64,000 nt of DNA from Bradyrhizobium amphicarpaeae (GTDB taxonomy: Bacteria; Pseudomonadota; Alphaproteobacteria; Rhizobiales; Xanthobacteraceae), in contig NZ_CP029426.2 in the NCBI RefSeq assembly GCF_002266435.3, positions 2,820,001-2,884,000 on the forward strand, in the 5' to 3' direction. Made by a program: the position numbers and the translations under genes. The notes below the pieces were generated by a model. That model ran no database searches. It worked only from the letters and a program-made list of their open reading frames with translations, and was not told the DNA's origin. How positions within the stretch are numbered: position 1 is the first letter of the stretch; every line of letters starts with the position of its first letter. This document shows positions 34,426-42,953 of the stretch, piece by piece.

Positions 34426-34659
34426 ATGCCTCTCGCATCCTATCAGACATCGGTCCCGGTGGTCGTCGACGACGCCAAATGCATCGCCGACAAGGGCTGC
34501 ACCGTGTGCGTCGACGTTTGCCCGCTCGACGTGCTCCGCATCAGCGACATAACCAACAAGGCCTACATGGCCTATGACGAATGCTGGTATTGCATGCCCT
34601 GCGAGGCTGATTGCCCGACCGGCGCCGTCACCGTCAACATTCCCTATCTGTTGAGGTGA
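34426..34659 (+). CDS. Small 2x[4Fe-4S] ferredoxin, AprB-like
   Basis: A 77-residue ferredoxin with two cluster motifs: CIADKGCTVCVDVCP (residues about 19-33) and CWYCMPCEADCP (about 51-62). The wide spacing inside the first motif (CX5CX2CX3CP) is as in AprB. It is about half the length of AprB, lacking the C-terminal tail that wraps AprA. AGGAGA precedes the ATG. It is the likely electron partner of the flavoprotein upstream and of the ferredoxin reductase at 31771-32544. Confidence 0.93.
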   Translation: MPLASYQTSVPVVVDDAKCIADKGCTVCVDVCPLDVLRISDITNKAYMAYDECWYCMPCEADCPTGAVTVNIPYLLR

Positions 34660-34661
34660 CC

Positions 34662-35639
34662 ATGTCGAGCCCGTTCGAATCCTACGACGATCTCGAAGAT
34701 GCCGACGAACGGTTGCAGGCTGCAGATCCGGCCGAGCGGCGCGTCGCCATCATCGCGCTCGGCCATTCCGGCGACCCGGCCGCCGTCGCCCATCTCGCCA
34801 ACCTGGTGTCGGATCCCGACGCGGGCGTGCGCCAGCAGGTCGCGATGGCGCTGGGCGAGTTCGACGGGCCGGAGGCGGCAAGTGCTCTGGTCAAGCTGCT
34901 GGTCGATCCCGAGCGGATCGTGGCGTCGGCCGCAGCCGACAGTCTGGCCGAATTCAAGGACCCCGCCTGCGCCGAGATCATCCTGCCGCTGGTCAAGCAT
35001 GCCCACGCCTTCGTTCGCATGGGCGCGCTGCGCGCGCTCAAGGAGTTGCGCCGCAAGGACACGCTGAAGCCCGCGCTGGAAGCGCTCCAGGACGGTGACG
35101 CGGCCGTCCGCGTGCAGGCGATCGGCGTCATCGGTTTCCTCAAGCTCGAAGAGTCGATCCCGGCGCTGACCGCGCTGATCCACGATCCCGACGCCCATGT
35201 GCGCCGCGCCGCGGTGAGCGCGCTTGCCTTCTCGCAGATGAAGCCGGCGGCCGAGACGATCACCCGCGCCCTCAAGGACAGCGACTGGATGGTCCGGGAG
35301 ATGGCAGCCGAGACGCTGGGGCTCAACGTCAACGGTTCGCTCGCTGCCGATCAGCTCATCGCCTCACTGGCCGACGAATTCTGGCAGGTGCGGCTCAAGG
35401 CGATCCGCAGCCTCGGCAAGATGAAGCTCGAGCGCGCCTTGCGCCCGATCGGCAATTGCATCAACCACGAGCAGGCGAACTTGCGGAAGGAGGCGGCTGC
35501 CGCGCTCGGCGAGATCGCCGCCCCCGAGGGCGAGGCCTACCTTGTCGTGATCGCCAACGATCCCGATCCCGACGTGCGCAAGAACGCCCGCTGGGCGCTC
35601 CAGCAGATCGCCGCGCGAAAGGGAAAGGCGGGAGCGTAG
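34662..35639 (+). CDS. HEAT-repeat protein
   Basis: A 325-residue soluble protein made almost wholly of about nine HEAT/PBS-lyase-type repeats (for example ALGHSGDPAAVAHLANLV, ALKELRRKDTLKPALEALQ, RSLGKMKLERALRPIGNCI). No signal peptide and no catalytic motif are seen. The start is 2 bp after the ferredoxin stop, so it is co-translated with the AprA-like/ferredoxin pair. HEAT-like proteins often act as scaffolds or cofactor-attachment chaperones, so a role in assembling this complex is a reasonable inference. Confidence 0.92.
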   Translation: MSSPFESYDDLEDADERLQAADPAERRVAIIALGHSGDPAAVAHLANLVSDPDAGVRQQVAMALGEFDGPEAASALVKLLVDPERIVASAAADSLAEFKDPACAEIILPLVKHAHAFVRMGALRALKELRRKDTLKPALEALQDGDAAVRVQAIGVIGFLKLEESIPALTALIHDPDAHVRRAAVSALAFSQMKPAAETITRALKDSDWMVREMAAETLGLNVNGSLAADQLIASLADEFWQVRLKAIRSLGKMKLERALRPIGNCINHEQANLRKEAAAALGEIAAPEGEAYLVVIANDPDPDVRKNARWALQQIAARKGKAGA

Positions 35640-35663
35640 AGTGGAGGGGGCCAGTTCAGTCTC

Positions 35664-35822
35664 GTGACGCCGTTTGGCGGCGTGGGTCAAGCGCTGGTCG
35701 GAGACGGCGTGGAGAACGCCGCGGCCTATGCCGCTGCGGCATTCGAGACGGCGCAACTCTGGGCGAAGTTCTGGCCGCAGCTTGCGCTGCGCGAGGGGAG
35801 TGGAGGGCGCGCGAAGGGGTGA
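35664..35822 (+). CDS. Possible small ORF after the HEAT-repeat gene
   Basis: A GTG-initiated frame of 52 codons with coding-like third positions, encoding VTPFGGVGQALVGDG and an Ala-rich amphipathic stretch with FETAQLWAKFWPQ. No good ribosome site is at the right distance (GGAGGGGG is about 13 bases away) and I recognise no family. It could be a decayed gene end. Confidence 0.3.
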   Translation: MTPFGGVGQALVGDGVENAAAYAAAAFETAQLWAKFWPQLALREGSGGRAKG

Positions 35823-35906
35823 AGCGGCCATCATACAATAGTACAGGTGTTTTGCCCGACGTGTCAGGTCGCTCAGGTACGATACGCAATCGTGAGCCTC
35901 GGTATT

Positions 35907-35984
35907 CCCAAAAGTAACGCGCGAAAAGCCCTTCGCAAACAAGGGCATCTCTACTGTGCATGGGGTTGTTTTCGCGCTTTTGGG
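35907..35984. terminator. Long nested hairpin between convergent units, containing repeat copy 2
   Basis: Outer arms CCCAAAAG...CGCGAAAA (35907-35927) pair with TTTTCGCGCTTTTGGG (35969-35984), with a five-base bulge. An inner stem GCCCTT (35928-35933) pairs with AAGGGC (35941-35946). It contains the second copy of the 19-bp repeat (35951-35969). It lies between the convergent HEAT-repeat and amidase genes and could terminate both. It is probably a copy of a genome-wide repeat. Confidence 0.55.
35951..35969. repeat. 19-bp dispersed repeat, copy 2
   Basis: Identical to 3374-3392 (ctactgtgcatggggttgt). Here it forms the loop and right shoulder of the nested hairpin 35907-35984. The remainder of 35823-36093 holds a TA-rich stretch (catcatacaatagtacag, 35829-35846) but no convincing gene. 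Confidence 0.55.
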
Positions 35985-36093
35985 GTCCTAGCCCAGCTCG
36001 ATCGGTCCGTCGCGGCCGCTGAGTTCCTCGTCGAGGCGCAGATAATGCCCGAGATAATCGTGGAGTGCAGTCGCCGCCTTCGAGGTCGCCCGC

Positions 36094-37461
36094 TTACTTC
36101 CGCAGCAAATCCTCGATCCGTTGGGCGGCCCCAAGCAGCGTCCGGTCCTGTCCGCGCCTGGCGATGATTTGCAGGCCGAACGGAAGGCCGCGCGGATCCG
36201 CTCCGCATGGAATCGAGATCGCCGGCAGGCGGGCATGATTGACGAAGGGAGTAAACACCGCATGCCCCCGTGGGCTCGCGGGCTTTCCGCCGATCATGTC
36301 CGGCCCAAGCTGGGTCAGCGGCCAAGCGACGCAAGGGACGGTCGGGGTCAGCAGCACGTCCATTTCGGTGAGGAAGGCGGCGAAAGCACTGGCGACCGCG
36401 GCGCTCGCGACCAGAGCTCCAGCAACCTCTGCACCCGACCAGGAGAGGCCGCGTTCGATCTGCCTGGCGACGTCAGGATCGAATATGGAGGGATCCTTGC
36501 GGAACGCGTCGCCATGGAGCGCAGCGAGGCCCGCGTGCTGCAGCGGCATGATGGCGTCTTCGGTCGCGCCCGCCGGCCAGACGGGATCGCGCTGCATGAT
36601 GCGCAATCCTACCGCGGAGAGGCGGTCGACGGTGGAGGCGAGGCCGTCGGCGACGATGTCGTCGACCGCGACGTCGAGGCCAAGACGGGGCGAGAACGCG
36701 ATGCGCAAGCCGGCGATGTTTTCAGCCTGCGGTGCGATGACGGCGGAATCGGGGTCGCGCGGATCGGCGCCGGCCATGGCCTCGAACGCCAATGCGATAT
36801 CGGCGACTTCAGACGCGATCGGTGCGATCACGGAGAGGCCGAAGAACGGCTCGGCAAAACCGGGTCCATAGGGAATCGCGCCGTAGGACGGCTTGAAGCC
36901 GGTGACGCCGACATGAGCCGGCGGCCTGCGGCTGGAGCCGCCGGCATCGGTGCCGATCGCGAGCGGCACGAGGCCGGCTGCGACGGCAGCGGCGGGACCG
37001 CCGGACGAGCCGCCCGGGGTCAGCGCGGGATCGAGCGGGTGGTGTGTGGGCCCGTAGAGCTGTGAGGTGGTGACGCCCTTGCAGGCGAACTCCGACGTCG
37101 CGCCGATACCGACCACGACGGCACCGGCCCTGCGCAGCCGCTCGATCGCCATCGCATCTTCGGGCGCGACGAAATCGGCGAACAGGCGCGAGCCCTGCGT
37201 GACACGCCAGCCGGCGACCCAGATGTTGTCCTTGACGACGACGGGCACGCCCGCGAGCGGCATGGTCTCGCCGGCGCGCACGCGATCGTCGACCGCCGCG
37301 GCATCGGCCAGCGTGCGCGCGGGATCGACCGTGACCACGGCGTTCAGCGCCTTGGCGGCCTCGATGCGCGCGAGCGCGGCCTTGGCGGTCTCGACCGCGT
37401 TCGTTCGTCCGGCCGCAACGTCGGCCGCGATCCCGCGCGCGCTATTGACCAGCTTTGTCAT
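36094..37461 (-). CDS. Amidase signature family hydrolase 1
   Basis: A 455-residue amidase of the Ser-cisSer-Lys family. The catalytic lysine is in VVVKDN (near residue 77). The GGSSGG loop and GTDAGGSSRRPP (nucleophile Ser near residue 176) are intact. Such enzymes hydrolyse amides, carbamates or ureido groups. Its start overlaps the MFS transporter gene by 20 bp, so the two form an operon. Placed in a region with a hydantoinase and HIUase-like protein, it may act on a ring-opened ureide. Confidence 0.93.
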   Translation of the reverse strand: MTKLVNSARGIAADVAAGRTNAVETAKAALARIEAAKALNAVVTVDPARTLADAAAVDDRVRAGETMPLAGVPVVVKDNIWVAGWRVTQGSRLFADFVAPEDAMAIERLRRAGAVVVGIGATSEFACKGVTTSQLYGPTHHPLDPALTPGGSSGGPAAAVAAGLVPLAIGTDAGGSSRRPPAHVGVTGFKPSYGAIPYGPGFAEPFFGLSVIAPIASEVADIALAFEAMAGADPRDPDSAVIAPQAENIAGLRIAFSPRLGLDVAVDDIVADGLASTVDRLSAVGLRIMQRDPVWPAGATEDAIMPLQHAGLAALHGDAFRKDPSIFDPDVARQIERGLSWSGAEVAGALVASAAVASAFAAFLTEMDVLLTPTVPCVAWPLTQLGPDMIGGKPASPRGHAVFTPFVNHARLPAISIPCGADPRGLPFGLQIIARRGQDRTLLGAAQRIEDLLRK

Positions 37462-38638
37462 GGCCTCCCCAGATCAACGCCAATGTGCCGCCCAGCGCAA
37501 GGCAGGCGAGGGCGACGAAGGCCGCGCCGAGGCTGGCCGCGGCGTCCAGGATCGAGATCAGCGCCGGGGCAGCCAGCAGGCCCGCATAGGATGCGGTCAG
37601 AACCGCACCGGTGGCCTCGCCGATCCGGTCCTGCGGCGCAAGGCGCGCGATCTCGGCGATGAAGACGCCGTTCCAGCCCGACGCGGTCAGGCCGAACAGG
37701 GCGGCCATCGCGAACTGCCAGCTGCGCCCGAGCGATGCGCCCTCAAGGCCAAGCAGCGCGGCGCAGAAGGCCATGCCGAGGCCGATAGCGACCAGAACGC
37801 CGCGTGAGGCATCGAGCCGCATCGCGACAAAGCCCCAGCCGAGCCGGCCGACCAGGCCGCCGGCTTGCGCGCAGGCGAGCGCCATGCCGGCCTCGATATG
37901 GCTGAGGCCGAGTTCACGCGTGCCGAGCGTGACGAAGACCGTGTTGAGCGACACCTGCATCGCGCTGAACGGCATCGAGGCCAGCGCCAGCATCGCAATG
38001 CGCCGGTCCGCGGTGACGAGCGCGAGCCGTGCACGGAGACCGAGTTCCGGAGGAGGCACGGCCTTGCCGACGTAGGTAGGCCGCAGCCGCTCGAACAGCA
38101 GGATCGCCAGCAGTGCGCAGGCACCCACGGCTGCATAGCACCAGGCAGGTCCGAGCGAGATGGCAAGGGCAGGCAGCACCAGCGAGCCGCAGACGGCGCC
38201 AATCTGGTTGCCGGTCTGGCGCACCGAGAACACGAAGGCCCGCCGTTCGGCCGTCACGAGCCGCGACAGCAGCGCCGCGCTGGCCGGCGTCTCCGGCCCG
38301 AAGGCAAGGCCGAGACAGAGGCCCGCAGCGAGCAGGGCCGCGGTCGTGCCGAGCGAGGCCAGCGCCATGCTGGCCATGATGGCCGCCGCGCAGAGGCTGG
38401 CGATCCGCAGCGAGCCCAGCCGCGCAATGAAACCGCCGCCCCAGAACGAGGCGGGAATGCCGACGGCGAACACCGCGCAGGAGAACATCGAGAGCTGCCA
38501 GACCTCGATATGGGCGCGGGGCGCGACCACGCCCGGCGCGAACAGCGCGAGCGCCACCAGGGCCTGGAGCGAGGTCATCGCCCCCAGGGCCGGCAGCAGA
38601 GCGGGCGCTGGTCGAACGGGACTGTTTGCGTCTACCAT
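37442..38638 (-). CDS. MFS transporter
   Basis: A 398-residue major-facilitator protein with about 12 hydrophobic segments. The first half carries the motif-A-like region GGGFIARLGSLRIA, and the second half GRLGWGFVAMRLD. Probably an importer of the amidase substrate or exporter of its product. The ATG at 38638 lies only 23 bp from the divergent HIUase-like start and lacks a ribosome site; ATG at 38578 (residue 21) is an alternative. Confidence 0.9.
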   Translation of the reverse strand: MVDANSPVRPAPALLPALGAMTSLQALVALALFAPGVVAPRAHIEVWQLSMFSCAVFAVGIPASFWGGGFIARLGSLRIASLCAAAIMASMALASLGTTAALLAAGLCLGLAFGPETPASAALLSRLVTAERRAFVFSVRQTGNQIGAVCGSLVLPALAISLGPAWCYAAVGACALLAILLFERLRPTYVGKAVPPPELGLRARLALVTADRRIAMLALASMPFSAMQVSLNTVFVTLGTRELGLSHIEAGMALACAQAGGLVGRLGWGFVAMRLDASRGVLVAIGLGMAFCAALLGLEGASLGRSWQFAMAALFGLTASGWNGVFIAEIARLAPQDRIGEATGAVLTASYAGLLAAPALISILDAAASLGAAFVALACLALGGTLALIWGGHDKAGQ

Positions 38639-38661
38639 GCAACTGCACTCACGGGAGGACC

Positions 38662-39000
38662 ATGGTGGCAGGCGGTATTTCCATTCATGCAGTCGATGTG
38701 GCGAGCGGCCGGCCGGCGCAGGGACTGCGCGTCGAGATCTGGCGGGTCGATCCGGACTCGCTGCGCATCGCCGACGGGCGGCTCGGGGCGAACGGCGTGC
38801 TCGATCATCTCGTCGCGCAAGGCGCAGGCGTGACGGCTGGCGAGTACGAGGTGCTGTTTCATCTTGGCGAGTTCTTCGGTGACAGCGACGGTTTCCTGAC
38901 CGTGGCGCCGTTCCGCTTCCGCATCAAGCACGTCAATGAACATTTTCATCTGCCGCTGAAATTCACCCGCTGGGGCTATTCGCTGTTCCGCGGCGCCTGA
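38662..39000 (+). CDS. Transthyretin-like protein, 5-hydroxyisourate hydrolase family
   Basis: A 112-residue transthyretin-fold protein. The family N-terminal block ISIHAVDVASGRPA (catalytic His near residue 9), the DGR motif and the HFHLPL histidine motif are conserved. The C-terminal tetrapeptide that is YRGS in true hydroxyisourate hydrolases reads FRGA here. GGGAGGACC precedes the ATG. No uricase or OHCU decarboxylase gene is nearby. It may therefore hydrolyse a related cyclic ureide. The stop abuts the convergent permease gene with no gap. Confidence 0.85.
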   Translation: MVAGGISIHAVDVASGRPAQGLRVEIWRVDPDSLRIADGRLGANGVLDHLVAQGAGVTAGEYEVLFHLGEFFGDSDGFLTVAPFRFRIKHVNEHFHLPLKFTRWGYSLFRGA

Positions 39001-39819
39001 TCAGTTGGTCAGCCGCCGCGACAGGCCCGTGACGCGCTCCATCACCGCGACCATCGCCACGGTCGCGATGATCAGGACGCCCGACAGCGCGGCGATGGTG
39101 ACGTCGAGCTTGCCCTCGAGATCCTGCCACATCCGGATCGGCAGCATGTCGGTGGCGGCGTCGCGCAGGAACAACGAGACCGGCACGTTGTCGAACGACG
39201 ACATGAAGGCGATGAAGGCGCCCGCGATGATGCCGGGCCGGATCAGCGGCAGTACGATGCGCCGGAACGTGTAGAGGCGGCTTGCGCCCAGCACCGCGGA
39301 GCTTTCGAGCAGGGTCGGCTCCAGCTGGGCCAGCGCGGCGACGGTGTTGCGCACGACATAGGGCACGCAGACCACGGTGTGGCCGATCACCAGCGTCAGC
39401 GGCGACACCGGCAGGCCAACCAGCGAAAACAGCATCAGCGCGGCCAGGCCGAAAGCCAGCGCAGGCAGGACCAGCGGCGACATGAAGAGGGAATCGAGCA
39501 GCCGCGCCGACAGTTTCTGCGAGCGCGAGATCGCAAGCGCGGCGGCGACGCCGAGCACGACGGACAGGCCCGTCGCCCACAATGCTACGATCAGGCTGTT
39601 CTTCGCCGCGAAGTGCAGCTGCCAGGCGTCCCAGAGCTCGGCGTACCAGCGCAGCGAATAGCCCGGCGGCGGGAATTTCAGCGAGAAGCCGCTGGTGAAA
39701 GAGACGATCAGGACGACGAGCGACGGCGCGATGATCAGGATCAGCGCGATGATCGCGACCAATGTCATGACCAGCTCGAAGCTGAAGGCCTCGAGGGTGC
39801 GCTTGCGGCCAGCCATCAT
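39001..39819 (-). CDS. Polyamine-type ABC transporter permease 2
   Basis: A 272-residue permease of the PotC/PotI type with six helices and the coupling motif ESSAVLGASRLYTFRRIVLP. Its ATG overlaps the stop of permease 1 (ATGA). It is the last gene of a four-gene importer operon (ATPase, binding protein, two permeases). The first base after its stop is the last base of the convergent HIUase-like gene. Confidence 0.92.
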   Translation of the reverse strand: MMAGRKRTLEAFSFELVMTLVAIIALILIIAPSLVVLIVSFTSGFSLKFPPPGYSLRWYAELWDAWQLHFAAKNSLIVALWATGLSVVLGVAAALAISRSQKLSARLLDSLFMSPLVLPALAFGLAALMLFSLVGLPVSPLTLVIGHTVVCVPYVVRNTVAALAQLEPTLLESSAVLGASRLYTFRRIVLPLIRPGIIAGAFIAFMSSFDNVPVSLFLRDAATDMLPIRMWQDLEGKLDVTIAALSGVLIIATVAMVAVMERVTGLSRRLTN

Positions 39820-40679
39820 GCCCCTCCGTAGCCGCGCGACAGGCGGCCGAGCGTGGTGAAGACCGACACGACCGCGAGCACGGCCAGCAGGAAGATGATC
39901 GAGATCGCCGACGCGAACGGCCAGTTCTGCAAGGTCGAGGCCTGCTGGTAGAGATACATCGGCATGAACAGCATCTGCCCGCCGCCGACCAGCGACTGGG
40001 TGATGAAGGCCGTGATGGCGGCGGCATAGGTCAGCGTGCAGCCGGCGATCACGCCGGGCAGCGACAACGGCAGCACGACGCGGAAGAAGGTGCGCCAGCT
40101 TCCGGCGCCGAGCGAGCAGGAGGCATCGTCGAGATTGGGATCGATGCGGCCGAGCGCAGTGATCAGCGGCAGCGTCATCAGCGGCATCTGCACCTGCGCC
40201 AGTGCGATCACGACGCCGAACTGGGTGTAGAGCAGCTTCAGGGGCGTATCGATGATCCCGAGCGACTGCAGCGTCGCGTTGATGATGCCCTGGCGGCCCA
40301 GAATGACGATCCAGGCGAAGGTGCGCACCACCACGCTGGTCAAAAGCGGCAGCAGCACGATCAGGATGATGATGGTCTGAAGCCTGGGCCCGACCCGCTG
40401 GTAGAGCCATGCGATGGGAAAGCCGAGCACGAGGCAGACGGCCGTCACCTCGGCTCCCAGCAGCAGCGTCGAGCCGAGCACACTGAGGCTGAAGGGGTCG
40501 GCCAAAAAGTGCAAGTACTGGCCGAGCCCCCAATGGAGCCCGGCCGTGTCGTTGTGCAGCGAGAGCCAGAACAGCTGCAGCAGGGGCGCGACGAAGAACA
40601 GCAGGAAGAACAGCGCCAGCGGCGCCGCCAATCCCATTCCATAGGACGTGACGTCCCGTGATGCCGGTGCTGCGCCCAT
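39816..40679 (-). CDS. Polyamine-type ABC transporter permease 1
   Basis: A 287-residue permease of the PotB/PotH type. It has about six membrane segments, and DDASCSLGAGSWRTFFRVVLP is the coupling loop. It lies 15 bp after the binding-protein gene and overlaps the second permease. Confidence 0.92.
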   Translation of the reverse strand: MGAAPASRDVTSYGMGLAAPLALFFLLFFVAPLLQLFWLSLHNDTAGLHWGLGQYLHFLADPFSLSVLGSTLLLGAEVTAVCLVLGFPIAWLYQRVGPRLQTIIILIVLLPLLTSVVVRTFAWIVILGRQGIINATLQSLGIIDTPLKLLYTQFGVVIALAQVQMPLMTLPLITALGRIDPNLDDASCSLGAGSWRTFFRVVLPLSLPGVIAGCTLTYAAAITAFITQSLVGGGQMLFMPMYLYQQASTLQNWPFASAISIIFLLAVLAVVSVFTTLGRLSRGYGGA

Positions 40680-40694
40680 CGCCAGGTCCTTGCG

Positions 40695-41741
40695 CTAGAT
40701 CTTGATCTCGCGGTTGAAGCGCTCGATCCAGGCCGAGCGCTGCTCGTTGATCTTCTTCCAGTCCTGGAACACGAACTTCTTCTTCAGCTCGGCGGTGTCC
40801 TTGGCGAGCACGCGCGCGATCTCGCCGCCCATCGTCACCTTGGAATTAGTCGGCACGATCAGATAAGGCGGGTTCATCAGTGTGGTCTGGACTTCCGGTG
40901 TCAGCGCCGCCTCGATCAGCTTGAAGGCCAGCTCGCGGTTCGGCGAGTTCTTGACGATGTGGATCGTGGTCTTGAAGGCGATGGCACCTTCCTTCGGCGC
41001 TACGAACTCGACCGGCACGCCACGGGCTTTGAGGATCTGGATGGCGTTGAAATTGCCGGGGGAGATGTCGATCTGGCCCTGCTGGAACAGGGTCGCGAGC
41101 GCGCCGGGATTGGCGGCCACCGCGGCGAGATTGGGCTTGAGTTCCTCCAGCGCCTTGAAGGCGGGATCAACATTGGCTTCCGAGCCGCCGCGCATCTTGG
41201 CGATTTCGACCAGCCAGCCGGTGCCGAGCGTCGAGTTGAGGTTGGTGATGCCGACGCGGCCCTTGAACTCGGGCTTCCAGAGATCGGCCCAGGAGGTCGG
41301 CGGCGTCTTGACGGCTTCCGGGTTGTAGGTGAGGCCGACGACCTGGAAGAACGGAGCAGGGCCCATCGGTTCCTGTGCCTCGGCGATCAGGTCCTTGTAA
41401 TAGGCACTCTTCTCGACCGGATAGGGCTCGACCAGGTCCTGGCCGATGGCGACGAGGGCAGGGCCGGGATCGTGCAACATGACGTCGATCGGCGGATTGG
41501 CTTTCGCGGCATTGACCTTGGCGATCTGGTCGACCGAGAGCATGGGATCGAGCACCATCGCGGCATCGGCGTTTGCCTTGCGGAAGGCCGGCACCAGAAC
41601 GGCCTTGTGCGCTTCCTCCCAGCTTCCGGTGAAGGTCGCAAACACCAGCGGGCGGGCCTGGGCAAAGCTCAGTCCGGGAAACGCCTTCATGGCACCGAGT
41701 GTGAGGGCGGTCGTCATCAGGCTGCGGCGATTGAGGATCAT
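40695..41741 (-). CDS. Polyamine-type ABC substrate-binding protein
   Basis: A 348-residue periplasmic protein of the PotD/PotF and Fe3+-type (family 1/2) group. The signal is NRRSLMTTALTLGAMK, possibly Tat, cleaved near SFAQA. GGAG lies upstream of the ATG at 41741. The mature part has PLVFATFTGSWEEAH and PPYLIVPTNSKV. The conserved acidic polyamine-binding residues cannot be confirmed by eye, so the ligand may be another small cation or an amide. Neighbouring amidases favour a nitrogen compound. Confidence 0.9.
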   Translation of the reverse strand: MILNRRSLMTTALTLGAMKAFPGLSFAQARPLVFATFTGSWEEAHKAVLVPAFRKANADAAMVLDPMLSVDQIAKVNAAKANPPIDVMLHDPGPALVAIGQDLVEPYPVEKSAYYKDLIAEAQEPMGPAPFFQVVGLTYNPEAVKTPPTSWADLWKPEFKGRVGITNLNSTLGTGWLVEIAKMRGGSEANVDPAFKALEELKPNLAAVAANPGALATLFQQGQIDISPGNFNAIQILKARGVPVEFVAPKEGAIAFKTTIHIVKNSPNRELAFKLIEAALTPEVQTTLMNPPYLIVPTNSKVTMGGEIARVLAKDTAELKKKFVFQDWKKINEQRSAWIERFNREIKI

Positions 41742-41770
41742 GTCGAACTCCGTGTGGACAATGACAGGAA

Positions 41771-42865
41771 CTAAAGCGTTGCGGGAAATGCGTTGGCGAG
41801 CGAAGGGGCGAGTGGTGCGAGCCGCACGGCGGCGCCGCTCTCCAGCGCGCGCGTCTCGCCGATGCGCGCCTGGGAGATCTTGACGCCGGAGCCGTCTGCC
41901 GTCGTGATCTCGTGCACGACGGTGGCGCCCAGCGGCAGCGACATGCCGACCACGCCGGCAAAGCCGGTCTCGTCGCCGACGAATTGCAGATGCTCGGGTC
42001 GGATGCACACGGTGACGCGCCCGCCTTCGGTGAGGGCGCCGGCGGCGGGCCGCGCAATGATCTCCGCGCCCGCATCGAGGCGGACTTTGGCGGCAGTTCG
42101 GTCCGCCGAGACGACCACGCCGGGCATGCGATTGCTGGAGCCGACAAAAGTGTTCACGAACAGGGTCTGCGGCCGGTCGTAGACGTCCGACGGCGTGCCG
42201 AACTGCTCGAGCTTGCCGTGGCTCAGCACGGCGACGCGATCGGCCATCGACAGCGCCTCTTCCTGGTCGTGCGTCACGATCAGCGTGGTGATGCCGGAGA
42301 CACGCTGCAGCCGCTTGACCTCGATCTGCATGTCGAGCCGCAGATTCTTGTCCAGCGCGGCAAAGGGCTCGTCGAGCAGCAGGATCGACGGCTTGATCGC
42401 GAGCGCGCGAGCGAGCGCGACGCGCTGCTGTTGGCCGCCGGAGAGCTGCCGCGGCAGGCGTTCGGCCATGGTCGGCAATTGCACCAGTTCCAGAAGACGC
42501 TGCGACTCGCGCTGGCGCGTTGCCTTGTCGATGCCGCGGGCAGCGAGCCCGTAGGCTACGTTCTCGCTGATGGAGAGATGCGGGAATAGCGCGTAGTTCT
42601 GGAACACGATGCCGACCGCGCGGCGGTTCGGCGGCAGCGCATCGACGATGTCGTCGCCGATGATGATCCGCCCTTGCGTCTGCGCGATGAAGCCGGCGAT
42701 GATGCGCAGCAGGGTGGTCTTGCCGCAGCCGGACGGGCCGAGCAGGGCGATGATCTCGCCGCCCTTGATGTCGAGATTGATGTTCTCGACCGCAAGCGCG
42801 CCGCTCGGATAGCGATGGGTGACGGCGTCGACGACGAGCGAACGTCCGCCTTGCGCTTCAGCCAT
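41771..42865 (-). CDS. Polyamine-type ABC transporter ATP-binding protein
   Basis: A 364-residue ATPase of the PotA/FbpC group. Walker A GPSGCGKTT (near residue 43), signature LSGGQQQR, Walker B LLLDEPFAALD and VTHDQEEAL are intact. A C-terminal TOBE domain (VCIRPEHLQF) is present. First gene of the minus-strand importer operon, divergent from an amidase gene across 88 bp. Confidence 0.94.
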   Translation of the reverse strand: MAEAQGGRSLVVDAVTHRYPSGALAVENINLDIKGGEIIALLGPSGCGKTTLLRIIAGFIAQTQGRIIIGDDIVDALPPNRRAVGIVFQNYALFPHLSISENVAYGLAARGIDKATRQRESQRLLELVQLPTMAERLPRQLSGGQQQRVALARALAIKPSILLLDEPFAALDKNLRLDMQIEVKRLQRVSGITTLIVTHDQEEALSMADRVAVLSHGKLEQFGTPSDVYDRPQTLFVNTFVGSSNRMPGVVVSADRTAAKVRLDAGAEIIARPAAGALTEGGRVTVCIRPEHLQFVGDETGFAGVVGMSLPLGATVVHEITTADGSGVKISQARIGETRALESGAAVRLAPLAPSLANAFPATL

Positions 42866-42953
42866 GGTGTTGCCTCCCGTTGCCCCAGAGGAGAAAGCAA
42901 GTCTCGTGCCCGACGCGGTCGCTTTTTGCGGCGCGTTTTGGCATTGTAGTGCG

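Noticed and set aside
32649..34659. Calling the flavoprotein and ferredoxin dissimilatory APS reductase AprAB
   Set aside because: The ferredoxin is half-length, and sat, qmo and dsr genes are absent. The context is an importer and FpR, so the function is left open.
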